DNA of 64,000 nucleotides from Tillus elongatus (GCA_964006375.1 OZ023266.1:63967446-64031445), one strand, 5' to 3'; counted from the stretch's first letter, positions 10,019 to 28,644 are shown. Translations and numbers: made by a program. The notes: a model not told the origin generated them from the sequence alone.

Positions 10019-11126
10019 TACCAATACCTCAAAAAATAATGGACCGATTTTGATAAAATTTTGTAGGTACCTTCCTTTTCTGAGTGGCTTGGATAAGTTC
10101 GTTAGCCAGTACCAAATTTGGTATTCAGGTTTACACTATTAAACTTACCCTACATGCCAAAATTGAGATATCTGAGTTGAAAAAAAAATTATAGACATTT
10201 AGAAAAAAAGATTGGGTGCCAATGATGACCAGAGAAATGCACAAAACTAAACTATTTTCTGTGGGTAACAAGATATATTGTATATTGCAGATAAAGATTA
10301 AGTTTTCTTGATGCAAAAAGCTCAAAAATAGCAGAAAATTTTATAGTTTTTCTTCTTAAAATGTCAAAATCGCGATTTTAAATGTCAAAAAATTTCAATT
10401 TTTACACGGAGAACCTGAAACACGTACGGATTATGTAGGAGAAATGTCATAATAGATGTGTTTTACAAAGCCTTAAGTTACAGCTTCAACCATCATTGCC
10501 TTTCATTTTATTAAAATATTTGCAGAAAATTAATTTCAAATAGACCCCTTCTCTGATGAGTTGGCAGTGGTTTCAGTTATATAGTTTGTGGTTTAATAGT
10601 ATATATCTTTTCGCGAATTTTCGTAGAAAAAATTCGTTATTGAGTAGATCGCGACTTTAGAATTTTTAAATTACTTCTCCAAAGGAATGCAAACTAGGCC
10701 CCCAGGGGTCAATTTCAGTTTTTACATGTTTACATATATACAGGGTGGTGCATTTTTACTGTAAAACTCAATATATCCGTATTATACAAGATACGCCAAA
10801 ATATTATAAAAGTTATTTATAGGATGTTTTGAACTGCATGTTATAAAATTATGGCGGCTGGTGTAGTTTTTGTGTAAACTACGTGGATAGGTTTGTTGGC
10901 CAGGAAAGTCAGACTAGTTTTTTTTAGGACATTTTTTAATTTATCTTCGGAAAATTTTTGTACTTTTTGAAATAAAAAGTTAGTTTGATGAAAAACAGTA
11001 CATTGTTTCTACTATAAAGGTTACAGTATCTACTAAAATTCAGGTCTGTCTTAAAAAACATATTTAATATTAAAAACAGATCTGTGAAAATTTGTCACCA
11101 TAACGCACTTGCTGTGTCTAGACTTT
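9934..11126 (+). repeat. Composite repeat lacking the left arm
   Basis: (TA)n is followed by the right arm (10017-10610), the second hairpin arm (GAATTTTCGTAG then AAAATTCG; 10610-10735), a CAGGGTGGTGCATTT block (10740), and a degenerate terminal module ending CATAACGCACTTGCTG (about 11100-11126). Confidence 0.65.
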
Positions 11127-11213
11127 AGTGAATTTTACTAAAATATTTCCAAAAAATTCATTTCAAATAGACTCTTTCTCTGGTGCTTTGGTAGTTAGAT
11201 TTGATGGTTTAAT

Positions 11214-11960
11214 AGTCTATTATTTTTAGGGAACTATCATAGAAAAAAAGCTCAATATATTCGTTAATATACAAGACACAAAAAAATTGTATATGCTAAT
11301 TATAGGTTGTATTGAGCTGCATCTTATAAAATTACTTTTTCAGCGTGGTCCAACGCAGCAAGTGCGTTTTGGTAGCGAATTTTCATTAAATGCTTTAAAT
11401 TTCAATAACTCATTTGCATCTAACTTAAGATGTTCGTTGGCTAAGAAACCAGTTTTTTTCTGGAACATTTAAGTTTATTTTAGCAAACTTTGTGTACATT
11501 ATTTAACAAAAAACTTATTTTGATGACATATGGTACATTGTTTCTACTATAATATAGGTTACACTAGTAACCAAATTTGATATCTGCTTTAATTAAAAAA
11601 AGACATTTACTATTAAAACATTTTTATGAGAAGTCACTTCCATAACGCACTTGCTGCGTCAAGACGTTTTTACTACGTACCGGGCCCAAGACATTGACTG
11701 TCTAAATAATTTGTATATATATCACACAGATAACTCAAAAAACTATTGGTCGATTTTTAAGAAATTTGTCATGCACCTTCCTCTTGTACGTGACTTGGAT
11801 AGGTTGGCTATCCAGGAATATCGAAGCAGTTTTTCCGAGAAAATTTTGAGTTTTATTTCGGATTTTTTTGCAACTCCGAAAATAACAAAGCTATGGCAAC
11901 CAAATCTATTACCCAGGTTTGTTATAAAAGGTAAACTATGTGCCAAACTTTAGCTCTCTT
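11214..11960 (+). repeat. Composite repeat pieces: terminal module plus second right arm
   Basis: 11250-11337 matches the TATACAAGACAC block. 11338-11672 is a nearly complete terminal module with both ends (AACGCAGCAAGTGCG and CGCACTTGCTGCG). A right arm restarts at about 11715, after only four TA repeats, with CACACAGATAACTC. Confidence 0.65.
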
Positions 11961-12118
11961 ATGCCCAGTTTCACAAAGTTCGATTAAATGTTTAAGCGCT
12001 GGTTAGCTTAACACAACCAATCGCAGCCAGAAAATATTTGGTTGTCGTGGCAAAAACCCGATTCATGCTCTGTGATTGGTCGTCTGAGGCCTAACCGGGC
12101 GCTAAATATTTAATCGCG
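11961..12118. mobile_element. MITE-like inverted repeat
   Basis: CGATTAAATGTTTAAGCGC (from 11981) and GCGCTAAATATTTAATCG (to 12116) are inverted arms, extended inward by CTGGTTAG/CTAACCGGG. The outer sequence GCCCAGTTTCACAAAGTT resembles a widespread insect MITE type. No coding capacity. Confidence 0.65.
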
Positions 12119-12152
12119 CAGGAGTTAAAACAGAAAAGTTACGAGCATTTAT

Positions 12153-13516
<1,364 letters not shown>

Positions 13517-14574
13517 GAGATAAATTTGGGCACTCCGCAGGGTAGTATTTTGGGTCCGTTGCTGTTTGTTTTGTATGTGAATGACCTGCCCGACTACATA
13601 AAGGTGGGTAGGGTGTTCATGTACGCGGACGACACAACCGTGGCTGTGTCTGGTCATGATGGTGACGAGGTAAGTCAAAAGGTAAACACCTTAATGCGAC
13701 AGTTTGGTGAGTGGTGCAAAGCAAACCACCTAATCATAAACCATGATAAAACATCGTTCGTAGAGTTCAGGAGTTGCCACCGACTGCCTCTCATTCTGCA
13801 GCTTGAGGATGGAATGCACTGCTGTGCTGCGGAGGGAAGATTCCTTGGGGTCACGGTTGATCAGCACTTGTCCTGGAGGTCGCATGTTAATTACGTCTGT
13901 GGCAGGCTTAAGTCGGCGTATTTTATGATATACAATCTTAAGAACTCTCTAAGTGACCAACATTTGCTTTCTGTCTACTATTCGGAGGTGTATCCTTTGC
14001 TGTCATACGGCATTGTTGTCTGGGGTCAGTCCATAGATGTTAACAGGGTTTTTGTGCTTCAGAAGAGAATACTAAGGGTAATTTTTAATATGCACAACTC
14101 TGAGTCATGCCGAGAACTTTTTAAGCAAAAGAAAGTTAAGACGTTGGTAGAAATTTACCTTTATAAAGTACTGAGTTTCATACATGGCAAAAAACATATG
14201 TTGCCTAGACATTCAGACAATCATTCGTATTCCACTAGGCACTGCAAAAGAAAGTTAAGACGTTGGTAGAAATTTACCTTTATAAAGTACTGAGTTTCAT
14301 ACATGGCAAAAAACATATGTTGCCTAGACATTCAGACAATCATTCGTATTCCACTAGGCACTGCAGTCACATTAATTTAAACCATTTTCAAAGAATGACG
14401 TACAAGAAATCCCCTGTGTATGCGGGTAGTGTTTTGTACAATTTGCTTCCGGAAAGTGTAAAGTCCACTGGAAACATAAGAACTTTTAAAGCCGGTCTAA
14501 AAAAATATTTAAGTGAGCGATCATTTTATGCGGTCGATGAGTTTGTTTCGTGCTCTGTGAGGCAGATGATTTAA
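13517..14574 (+). pseudogene. 5'-truncated non-LTR retrotransposon reverse transcriptase (Jockey/CR1-like)
   Basis: The frame opens inside the RT domain at GTPQGSILGPLLFVLYVNDL, the motif just before the catalytic box. The box is YADDTTV near 13620. It continues with the thumb region (FLGVTVDQHLSWRSHV) and a C-terminal stretch with LSYGIVVWG and LQKRILRVIF. These features fit Jockey-superfamily non-LTR elements (CR1/Crack-like). The endonuclease and RT fingers are missing. A 119-bp tandem duplication at 14125-14362 shifts the frame, so the reading frame stops at 14269 and its original tail lies in the next frame to 14572. The tail is followed by an AT-rich 3' region and a (TCTA)n end. Confidence 0.85.
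14125..14362 (+). repeat. 119-bp tandem duplication inside the RT frame
   Basis: 14125-14243 and 14244-14362 are essentially identical direct copies starting GCAAAAGAAAGTTAAGACG. The length 119 is not a multiple of three, so the duplication causes the frameshift. Confidence 0.95.
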
Positions 14575-14896
14575 CTGGAATTTTTTTTTGTTGATGTTTT
14601 TGTACTTGATTGTTTTGTTGCTTAATATTGTTCATGTGTATTTTTATTATATTGCGGTCTATATAAGTGTATACAGATGTTTTTATCTCATTGTTTCAAG
14701 CGTTGTGTTTTTCACGTTGTGCACTTTTATCATTGTTTTTTTTTTTGTTGTAACTAAACAGCATAATTGTTTTTATACTGTACTGTATTATATATTTGTG
14801 CTCTTGTTATATTGTTTATATCTATTGTGACGAGCTTATACATGTATTATGGCAAGAAGGCGAAAATAAATTATCTATCTATCTATCTATCTATTA
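14575..14896 (+). mobile_element. 3' untranslated region and (TCTA)n tail of the non-LTR element
   Basis: T-rich, non-coding, ending in AAATAAATTATC and then a (TCTA)n run at about 14872-14895. A short tandem 3' tail is common in CR1-group elements. Confidence 0.6.
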
Positions 14897-16134
<1,238 letters not shown>

Positions 16135-16137
16135 TAT

Positions 16138-16345
16138 AAATTTCTGGGATTTTACACCTCTGGACTTTTTCTTGTAGGGACATCTGAAAAACAAAGTGTA
16201 CAAAACACAACCTTTGGATTTAAACGATTTAAAGGCAATAATAACCAGGGAAATCGGGAACATCACACTGGAGGTTTTAAATGGAGTCAGAGACGAGTTT
16301 TACATAAGATTAATTTGTGGCCGATTAGAAAAATACACTTCACGA
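16138..16345 (+). pseudogene. DD41D mariner-like transposase tail
   Basis: The plus strand reads [10 protein letters not shown], a stop where Trp is usual, then [20 protein letters not shown] and a region with [16 protein letters not shown]. This is the third-Asp motif and C-terminal end of the same transposase group as at 61397. Everything N-terminal is lost at the TA tract. Non-functional. Confidence 0.75.
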
Positions 16346-16837
16346 AAAAGCATGCACACGTTTTTATAACTACATTTTCTGTTACCTGTTTCAATTCTTA
16401 GCTTTTCGCTTAATTCTGTCATAATAATCATTATTATTAATTTGTATAGGTAAGTTCACCATTTTCTCATGTGAAGCTTTTTGAAGTATTTTAAGCTGAA
16501 CACAAATGATTTCGATTTTTTTAATGGGTACCTTGATGAGAAATTGATTAATGAGTTTTAAGAAAGTTAATTTTTACTCAATTTTTTGACGAAACCCAAT
16601 TCATTTCTTATAGTGCCGCATCAAGAAAGATACGTTCTTTCCGAAAATGCAAAAAAGTGATATCTTGCCATTTAAAAATAGTGCTGCAAATTGAGTCATA
16701 ACTTCCACATAGATGTGATAATTTACTCTCCTTTACTCATTCACATGAAATAAATTTAGGCTCCATGACTTGACCACAAAGAAAATATTCGTATTCCTGT
16801 ACCCATAAACTTCTGAAACGATATATAACTCGACCTT
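16346..16837. other. AT-rich stretch, nothing recognised
   Basis: No coding or repeat match seen. Confidence 0.45.
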
Positions 16838-17393
<556 letters not shown>

Positions 17394-18194
17394 TAGACAA
17401 AAAACCTAAAACGAATATAGGTTATGTAGCAAAAATGTGGCAAGAAGTAGGTTTTGCAAAACCCTAATTTTCAGCTTCAACCGCTATTGTCCTTCATTTT
17501 AATTCATTTCAAACAGACCCTTTCTCTGATGCTTCGGCAATAATTTTAGTTATAATTTATGGTGTAATACCCTAATAATTTTTAGAGAATTTTCGTAGAA
17601 AAAAACCGCTATTGAAGAGACCGCGACTTTTGAATTTTGAAAAGGTTTCTTCAAATGGGCGCGAACTAGAACCCATATCCGGTGTTAGTTTCAGTTTTTG
17701 TCTGTTTACATATATACAGAGTGACGCATTTCTAGGGTAAGGCTCAATATATCGCTTATTATACAAGATACGGGAAAAAATTGTATATGCTAATTATAGG
17801 GTGTCTTTGAGCTACACCTTATAAAAGTATTTTTACAATCACAGCATTAAAATTGCATGTTAGTAAGATGAACAATTCTGGATGCAGTATGTGTGTTTTG
17901 GTAACGAATTTTCATTAAATTCAAATTTAAATAACTTAATTTGCTAATAACCTAGGGTTCGCTGGGTAGAAAACCAAATTTTTCAGGAACCTTTTAGTTT
18001 ATTTTCGGAAAACTTTGTACATATTCAAACAATACAGTTTATTTTGACGAAGTATAATACATTATTTTTTCTACTATATAGGTTATACTGGTAACCAAAT
18101 TTGATGCTTGTTTTAAATAAAAAAAGTCATATTTGCTATTCAAAATATTTTTTTAATATTCTCTTCTATACCGCACTTATTGCGTCGAAACTTT
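17394..18194 (+). repeat. Composite repeat, 3' part with terminal module
   Basis: Tail of the right arm, second hairpin arm (17580-17712), CAGAGTGACGCATTT block, and a degenerate terminal module ending at CGCACTTATTGCGTCG. Confidence 0.65.
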
Positions 18195-18781
18195 ATAATG
18201 TTTTGAGACGTTTACGTCATTTTAGCAAAAGAATATTCGAAATTTATGCCACCGATATTCTACCCCCACATATTTAACCCCTAATTTAATTTCAGCGCAG
18301 AATACCAGATGTTTGATGAAATGGAAAGTTTTCCAATAAATAAACCCTAAAACGTTATTATATTCGAGTTTTAACGAAAAAATATCAATTTTCACCAAAT
18401 CACCCCCCATTTATCCCCTACCCCCTGGAGCGATTTTACACAAAAATAATCCGAACCGTTCATTTGTCGGGTGCCAACGGTGTACCAACATACAGACCGA
18501 CGGACAAAAAAGTTTCGTTCCCGAATCATGTTTTCTATATGTTTTGACACTTTTAGGATGTTTAAGCGAAACAATTTTTTTTAGTTTTTTTTAACGATAC
18601 CATACTTCCACACTTGATGATGTGGAAGTAAAAAAGATTTATAGAAACGTGGTTGTCTACGCTAGGAAAAATTGAATGTCGCCAGTTTGTAGCAAAAATA
18701 TGTCAAGAAACTTTTTTTAAAAATTAATAACTCAGCAAATATAAGTGCCTTTCCATAATTTTTACTAACCCTGTATATTAT
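18195..18781. other. Unrecognised AT-rich sequence
   Basis: Contains no recognisable coding domain; the short reading frames look fortuitous. Confidence 0.45.
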
Positions 18782-20118
<1,337 letters not shown>

Positions 20119-21239
20119 AACAAAAATTATCTTTTTGAATCAATCACAGCTAAATAAACTTTTATTTAAAAAAAGGCATCCGCAAAACGGTAGCAAATTT
20201 AGGAAAAATATTTCAAAATTTAACAACTCATTAATTAATCTAGGAAACGCATACAATTCTTGCGCCAGAGCATATAATAAGAATGCTTATAAAAAGTGGT
20301 CTCCAATTAGAGTTTTGTACTATAACATAGAAGTTGTGTATAAAATTAAAAATTATAATATTTCAAAATTCCGTTTTTTTTTAAATAAAAGCGATAGCAA
20401 ATATACTTTAGCCTCAACAGATTTGCCTCAAAAATGATCTAAAATCTAAAGAAATGTGCTTTTGATTTTCTGATTACTCATAATTATTACCTATTAACAG
20501 CATCAAAATTTGACCACCCTGTACAACTTCTTTAATTCATAGCTTACTATCACTCGTTATTTTTAATTTAAAAGTAAAAAGATTTTATTTCAGTTTTTAT
20601 TTCTATCAAATGTATAGTAATATATAGCTCGAACTCATTATAAGTGATTATAGACATATAATTTCGCCAATAAATTAATAAAATGTCTCACAATACGACC
20701 TTTCTCTTAACTGCAAAATCTCTTAAGGAAAAACACAAAATTATACGGAACGAGAAACTCAGCAAACAGAAAAACAAAAGAAATATTTGTAACTCATTAA
20801 GCTCAATTAGCTACGTGCGTTAGAATTAGACCTGAAACTCATTAAAGAGTAGATATTGTCACATATATATTAACAGTTGAAAAATCCAGTTCACTTCTTT
20901 TAACAGAGCTCAGAAGCTAACGGCTAGAAAATATATTTTATCATCTTTTTATATGCTGGTTTACATGCTTTCCAACTAAGCTCTAATGACTGTAATTTGG
21001 ATATATAACATGTGATTATCTTGTAATTCTATTTGCAGTATGCAGGTTCTAGATACGAACAGATGAGGTGATAAATATTAGGTTTGATGATGTTTTTTAA
21101 GACGAGATATATACTGACTTTCAAAAAAATATATCCAAACCCCCAGTGAGTTGATCAATTTTTATAAAATTTAGACACAACGTGTGTTTAACCAAACTTA
21201 AAAATGATTACATTTTCAAACATACATATTAAAAATAAC
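20119..21239. other. AT-rich stretch, nothing recognised
   Basis: A 100-codon open frame at 20135-20437 is AT-driven (Lys/Asn-rich) and matches nothing I know. Confidence 0.4.
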
Positions 21240-22255
21240 AAAATTATTTAATGAGTGGGTGCGGTTTGGTTTCTTATGCATTCGATAAATCTTCGAGGCA
21301 TGTTTGAAATTAAATAATCTATGGTATCCTGGGGTATGTCATCTCAGGCTTCTTGAATTTGGTAACGGTCACCTACATTGAGGTAAATTACCCAGTCGAT
21401 TGCCAATGATATCCCACACATGTTCGATTGACGACAAGTCTGGGGAGCGAGAAGGCCATGGAAGCAGGGTTACGTTATTTTCTTGTAAGTACTTTGTAGT
21501 AACCCTTGCTGTATGTGGATGTGTTGTATTGTTGAGCCAGGGGTTGAATTAACCCCCGTAGGTTTGTCAATGCAACAGGCTGAAGTGCATTTCGTCTGTA
21601 GTCATTTGCATTCAAATTTCTGTCAATAAAAACTAGACGTGACCTGCTACCGTATGTTATCTCACGCCATATCAACCCCCTGCGTAAGTTCCGTATGCCG
21701 TTCGACAACAAACTTTACAATTCTGCGTACTCCACGTAATCGTCTTACTCTTTTGAGATCATCGTGGATCCAAAGACATAATCAAGACTCGTCAAAAAAT
21801 ACAACACGCAACGATTCACCATCGCAATTTGATCTGCCGTGTATACTACTAAAGCCGATCAGGATGATGTTGATCTGTTAGTGGGAGACATAAAAATGGT
21901 CTATACGAAGGAAACCAAAAAAAGCGTATTCTGCAATATATCATTGCCATATATATTTTTTATTGTAAAACTCCCAACCAAGCATTTCCAGTCGATCGTG
22001 TTATGAAAACTCTCTCTTGTAAATGCGCAATCCTCAAATGCCGATCTTCCCGTGCTGAAGTTGCTCGAGGTGGTCCGCATCCATGACGATGGTTATAGAT
22101 TTCGTTCTGCAGACCACCCTGACCAACACCGCAACACTGTTGACACAGTGAGTCCTATGCGGTCGGAAATTTGTCTGATTGAAAAACCAGCTTCCCGCAT
22201 ACCAACAATGCGCCCCCTTTGAACTCACTTAAATGATTATAATTGTCCTATAAAC
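21240..22255 (-). pseudogene. Tc1-like (DD34E) transposase pseudogene
   Basis: On the minus strand the C-terminal part reads HTARVTTKYLQENNVTLLPW, then SRSPDLSSIEHVWDIIGNRL, the catalytic Glu motif of Tc1-family transposases. Counting from the expected second Asp gives 34 intervening residues (DD34E). Upstream pieces include WREITYGSRSRLVFIDRNL and an N-terminal helix-turn-helix remnant near 22050-22230 (GSWFFNQTNFRPHRTHCVNS). Frames change several times and stops are present, so the gene is dead. Confidence 0.8.
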
Positions 22256-22694
22256 GGCGCTTAGACGTTATGGCTTAATGACTTAATAAAGTGAGCACAT
22301 GTCGCTACGAAATATTGCTTCAAATTGAAGGAATCCAAAATTTAAAAAGATAATTTTTTTGATAAAACAAAAGTACAAAAATTTCCACCTGTTCAAATTT
22401 TTTGTCTATTATCTTATCACTTTTTATCAGAGACAAAACAGAGTAGTATACAAAATTTCATTACAATTTGTATACTCTTACTTAGTATCCGGAATTTTTG
22501 GAAAGTCAGTATATCTAGATACCAGAATTTATGTTTCTTTATATTAAACAAGGGCCAAAAATAATGTAGGTATCCATAAATCATGCTTGTGCTTGATTTG
22601 CTCCAGTAATAATGTGTGAAGTATTTGGGTTAAATTTGTTTGGCGTTTTAGACAATCCATTATTCATTACAACGAACTGGCCGATAGGCGCGAT
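22256..22694. other. AT-rich stretch, nothing recognised
   Basis: May include the outer end of the Tc1 relic, but I could not identify its inverted repeats. Confidence 0.4.
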
Positions 22695-22925
22695 GAGAAG
22701 AAATTTGAATATCTCGTATCATCATCAGATTCTCAAGCTTCTCGTCACAACCATGGCTCTTTGTATCAAGTAGTTCCGCAGTCCATCAATTCATTCAGGT
22801 TTTATAGAAGTTTATCTCTTGGTCTGCCTTTTCGCTTTTTTTCAAGTACTTTGTCTCAGAACACGTACAACAGACTTTTCTCTCCTACGCTCAATTTCTT
22901 TTAGTGAGTGTCTTTCTATTAAGTG
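22695..22925 (-). pseudogene. Possible non-LTR ORF2 C-terminal relic
   Basis: Shares blocks with 57940-58230, such as TCTTGGTCTGCCTT and CTACGCTCAATTTCTT. In that copy the minus strand shows a GHIVRS motif typical of non-LTR C-terminal regions. Heavily decayed here. Confidence 0.35.
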
Positions 22926-23035
22926 AAGATTGGAACCTGTGCGGAGCACTGATAACTAAACTTGGAGAACCCAAATCACCACAATACATTAAAAAAACCT
23001 GACGATAGTTTTAGGAGAAAATATTTTAAGAAGCA
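22926..23035 (-). repeat. PLE terminal repeat fragment
   Basis: On the minus strand: ACTATCGTCAGGTTTTTTT, then GGTGATTTGGGTTCTCC and a tract ending GGTTCCAATC. This is the sequence that follows the hammerhead in the PLE repeat family. The CTGATGA half is lost. Confidence 0.5.
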
Positions 23036-23099
23036 TTGCTGGAGTCCTTTTTAATGTCTAAGTTTATTAGTATGTGCTTAACAATACGATGCCTGAAAA

Positions 23100-23636
23100 A
23101 ACTATGCACCAAAATTTAAACCTGATGACCAGATAAACGTACAAAGATAAGATATTTTGTGTGGATAACAAAATCTATTGTATATTACAGACAAAGAAAA
23201 GTTTTCTGGCTCACAAAGGTCAAGAAATGATAAAAAAGTTACTTTAAAGCCTTTATAGTTTCTCCTTTTAAATCGTCAAAGTGGCAATTTTAAATTTAAA
23301 AATTGGCAACTTTAAGGCAGAGATCCTGAAAAGAATATGGGTTATGTAGATAAAATGTCACAAGAAGTGTGTTTTACAAACCCTAAAGTTTAAGTTTCAA
23401 CCGTCACTGTCCTTCATTTTGCTAAAATGTTTCCAGAAAATTCATTTCAAGTAGATCCTTTCTCTGATGCTTTGGGAGTAGTTGTAGTTATAGAGTTTAT
23501 GGCGTAATAATATAATTTTTTCCGAATTTTCGTAGAAAAAATTCGCTATTGAGGAGGCAGCGACTTTGCATTTTTAAAAGATTTCTTTAAATGAGCGCGA
23601 ACTTGGACCCTAAAAACCCATATCCGGGGTTAATTT
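23100..23636 (+). repeat. Composite repeat, right arm and second hairpin arm
   Basis: The right arm tail is followed by the hairpin GAATTTTCGTAG / AAAATTCGC and CATATCCGGGGTTAA. It stops where the non-LTR relic begins. A reversed hairpin arm lies just beyond that relic (25565-25690). Confidence 0.6.
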
Positions 23637-23649
23637 TACTAAATCCTGT

Positions 23650-25562
23650 GACAAGGCCAGACTTGAAAGGTCAAAGGTCACAAAACGCATCTACACAATC
23701 CTAGTCAAGAAAACCGTAAAGCGTTTAACGACGCAAGAAACTGCTATGTCCGCATTCTTTCTGAGGCAAAAAATTCGTTTAATAACCACATCAAAAACAA
23801 AGTCCTCTCAAGCTCCAACGTAAGCAAACCTTTCTGGATTCTTCCTAAATCTATTGGGAATAATTTCTGCAAGAGCACGTTCCCACCTCTTGTTTTTAGG
23901 GGATGAAATTGTTTCTGCCACCCTGGGAAAGGCTGAACTTTTTGCCTCGTTGTTCGCCGGAAATTCTACTCTCAACCCACCTCCAAATGTTCAACCACCA
24001 ACAGTTGTCAATGTCGCGCATTAAATGACGGATATCATTTTCAAAACTAAAAGGGTATGAAAGAAGCTCCCTTCTCATAATACCAGGAAAGCCTCTGGCC
24101 TTGACGAGATCCCAGCAATTGTTATCAAAAAATGCGCACCAGAATTTGCTCCTGTCCTGACTCGTCTGTTTCAGACATATCACAATAGAGGCATATTCCC
24201 TAGTAACTGGAAAACTGCTCGAGTACAACCCGTCCCCAAGAAAGGATACAAAGCGCTTCCTAGCAACTACAGGCCTATTTCTCTCATTTCAGTCGTCTCG
24301 AAAGTGATGGAAACGTATATAAACACCGAATTACTAAAATTTCTTGAAAAACACAGTCTAATCCACGACAGGCAGTATATATTCAGTCAGCATAGATCAA
24401 CTGCCGACCTCCTTTCCTTTGTCACCCATTCTTGGAGCAAGTCTATGAAACTACACGGTGAATCCCAGATTGTCGCTCTAGACATATCCAAAGCATTCGA
24501 CCAGGTCTGGCACGCAGCGCTGCTTAATAAACTTCCGGCCCATGGGCTACCACCAAAACTCTGTACCTGGACAGCAAATTTCCTCTCCAACCAAAGCATT
24601 TCTGTTGTCGTGGATGGCCATTCCTCTAAACGGTATCCAATTAATGCAGGAGTCCCTCAAGGTTCAGTCTTAGCCCCTACTTTGTTTCTTCTCCACATCA
24701 GTGACCTCCTCTGTAGCACATCCAACCCAGTTCACAGTTACGTGGATGACAGCACCCTCCACTCAAATATACAATATTCTAAGCATGTCTCTTTAGCCAA
24801 ATTAGATGATGATCGCAGACTCATGGAGGGTTCTGTCTCTGCGGATCTCCAAAAAATATTAGATTGTAGAAGTAGAAATCCTGTACAATTCAACTCCACG
24901 AAATCTCAGTCTTGCTTTCTATCTCATAAGAGATACAAAAGCCCTAGACTCATCACAATGAACAACCAAGTTATTCAAAGTAATGAGTCATTTTCACACA
25001 TTGGCATTTCTGTGGATCGAAATCTCAATTGGCACCAACATGTCACATCAATTGCAGAAGCGGCTGCTAAGAAATTATGTTTCCTCTTCCAGGCTCGCAA
25101 ATGCTGTTTACCAGCTAATTTCTATACCTTATATACAAATAAGGCCAAACCTCGAATACTGCTTCCACATCTGGGGTGCCGCTGCTGCTTCTACACTCGC
25201 TTTCCTGGACTCAATTCAGAAGAGAGCTATGCGTCTCATCGGTGACCCTACCCTCACCAAAAGGCTGCGATCCCTTGCCCACCGACGTTCCGTTGGTGAC
25301 CTCTCTCTCTCTTTTACAGATATCTGCACGGGCACTGCTCGGAGGTGCTTTCTTCCATAGTTCCTCCACCTGCTGTCCCCAACATATCTACCAGGGGAAC
25401 AGAGCGAATGCACCCTTTCACTCCAGGTCACCAGACATAGAACATCTTGTTATTCCCGCTCTTTTCTCCCGAGGACTTCCAAGTTGTGGAATTCCTTGCC
25501 GGCACATGTTTTTCCTTCTCCTCCGAACCTCCAAACCTTCAAGTCCGGAATTAACAACATTT
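23650..25562 (+). pseudogene. Jockey-like non-LTR reverse transcriptase pseudogene
   Basis: The fragment starts in the linker between endonuclease and RT (about 23650-24050). It then encodes RT with KASGLDEIPAIVIKKC, LPSNYRPISLISVVSKVMET, ALDISKAFDQVWHAALLNKL, the NAGVPQGSVLAPTLFLL block, and the active-site box SYVDDSTLH near 24739. The thumb has IGISVDRNLNWHQHV. The sequence changes frame near 25125 (IRPNLEYCFHIWGAAAAS) and again near 25330, ending TFKSGINNI and a stop near 25559. The layout is typical of the Jockey clade. The endonuclease is missing and several frameshifts are present. No poly-A tail is visible. Confidence 0.88.
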
Positions 25563-25564
25563 AA

Positions 25565-25690
25565 AAATTGAAACTGACCCCGGATATGGATTCTACGGGT
25601 CCTAGTTTGCTCTCATTTGCAATTTTTTTTTTCAAAATTCAAAAGTCAGGATTTTCCCATTAGTGAATTTTTTCTACGAAAATTCAGTAA
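25565..25690 (-). repeat. Composite repeat hairpin arm
   Basis: GACCCCGGATATGGATTCTA, then CCCATTAGTGAATTTTT and CTACGAAAATTCAG, the arm in reverse orientation. Confidence 0.6.
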
Positions 25691-26270
25691 AAAAATAAAA
25701 AAAGACTACAGAACAACTTCGGAATTAATTGCCCTTAGTCGCAAAAACAGGCCGACCTTAAACAACCCAATCAAACAAATGTGTTCATAATAATGATAAA
25801 CGAGCTAACACAAAATGACAAATGCCCACCTAATGAATCATTTGGGAGTTCAGTAACCATCAAATGAATTTAATTTATTTGTTTCAAGTGACACTACCGT
25901 TATCTTACAAGAACAATTTTTCTAACAATGAACGTTTAACCAAAGTAAAGTTGTCATTTATAAGCAAACAACTAATTATATATGGTAATCTAAAACTTAA
26001 TGAGAACTACATTTAAATTTATATTGTAACAATGATGACACGCAAACTAATGTATAAATCTTAGCATACAAAAGAAAAAGGCAAATGATTAAGCATATCG
26101 TTATATTATTATATTACGTATGTTTTGTTAATATAGGTATGTAGCATATCTTAACTCAATACACAGGTTCGTTCTATTCTCTTCAGAAATCTTTGATTCA
26201 ACGGCAGTTCCACCACAATTGTTGGTTTACTTCAAACCAGTTTTATTTATGGACATATTTTCAATATTGA

Positions 26271-26272
<2 letters not shown>
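25691..26272. other. AT-rich stretch, nothing recognised
   Basis: No coding or repeat match seen. Confidence 0.45.

Positions 26273-26363
<91 letters not shown>
26273..26363. repeat. (TA)n microsatellite
   Basis: 91-bp TA run bordering a mariner terminal repeat. Confidence 0.98.
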
Positions 26364-28334
<1,971 letters not shown>

Positions 28335-28336
28335 AA

Positions 28337-28380
28337 GACATAGACCGGTTTCGTCCTTCTTATGGACTCTTCAGTATGAC
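28337..28380 (-). ncRNA. Hammerhead ribozyme, canonical core (copy A)
   Basis: Read on the minus strand: stem I CATA/TATG; CTGAAGA (plus 28368-28374), matching C3-U4-G5-A6-N7-G8-A9; stem II GTCC/GGAC closed by a G-C pair with a 7-nt loop; GAAA (plus 28349-28352); self-complementary ACCGGT as stem III; and C17 (plus 28343). Every catalytic position is intact. Stem I is short (four pairs, a mismatch, then one pair). Confidence 0.8.
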
Positions 28381-28644
28381 ACACCTGCGCTCCAACAAAT
28401 CGGCCTTAAGGCAGTCATTCAGATAAGATGCAATGGAGAATAGCACAAGGTGCCATCTCTGAAGTTGTGGCGGTTCTAGGCTTCCACATGCACACAGAGT
28501 ACAGCAAGAAGGAAACTGTGGGAAGGAAATAAGCGGGTGAAAACAACTACCCCCTGGCTAATACCACGGCGGGCATCGAATTACATAACTCACTTACCAC
28601 CATCACTTCAATCCTGCAGTAAGTTGCAGTAAAATGTAAAGCAG

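Noticed and set aside
10550..10575. CTGATGAG in a composite repeat
   Set aside because: No GAAA or stem II; most other copies of this block read CTGATGC.
14588..14830. 80-codon hydrophobic frame after the RT
   Set aside because: Lies in the T-rich 3' untranslated region; the Phe/Tyr/Val composition follows from poly-T.
20135..20437. 100-codon Lys/Asn-rich frame
   Set aside because: Composition follows local AT bias, no ATG start, and no recognisable motif.
22728..22738. CTGATGA on the minus strand near 22735
   Set aside because: The following sequence forms no stem and has no GAAA, so it is a chance match.
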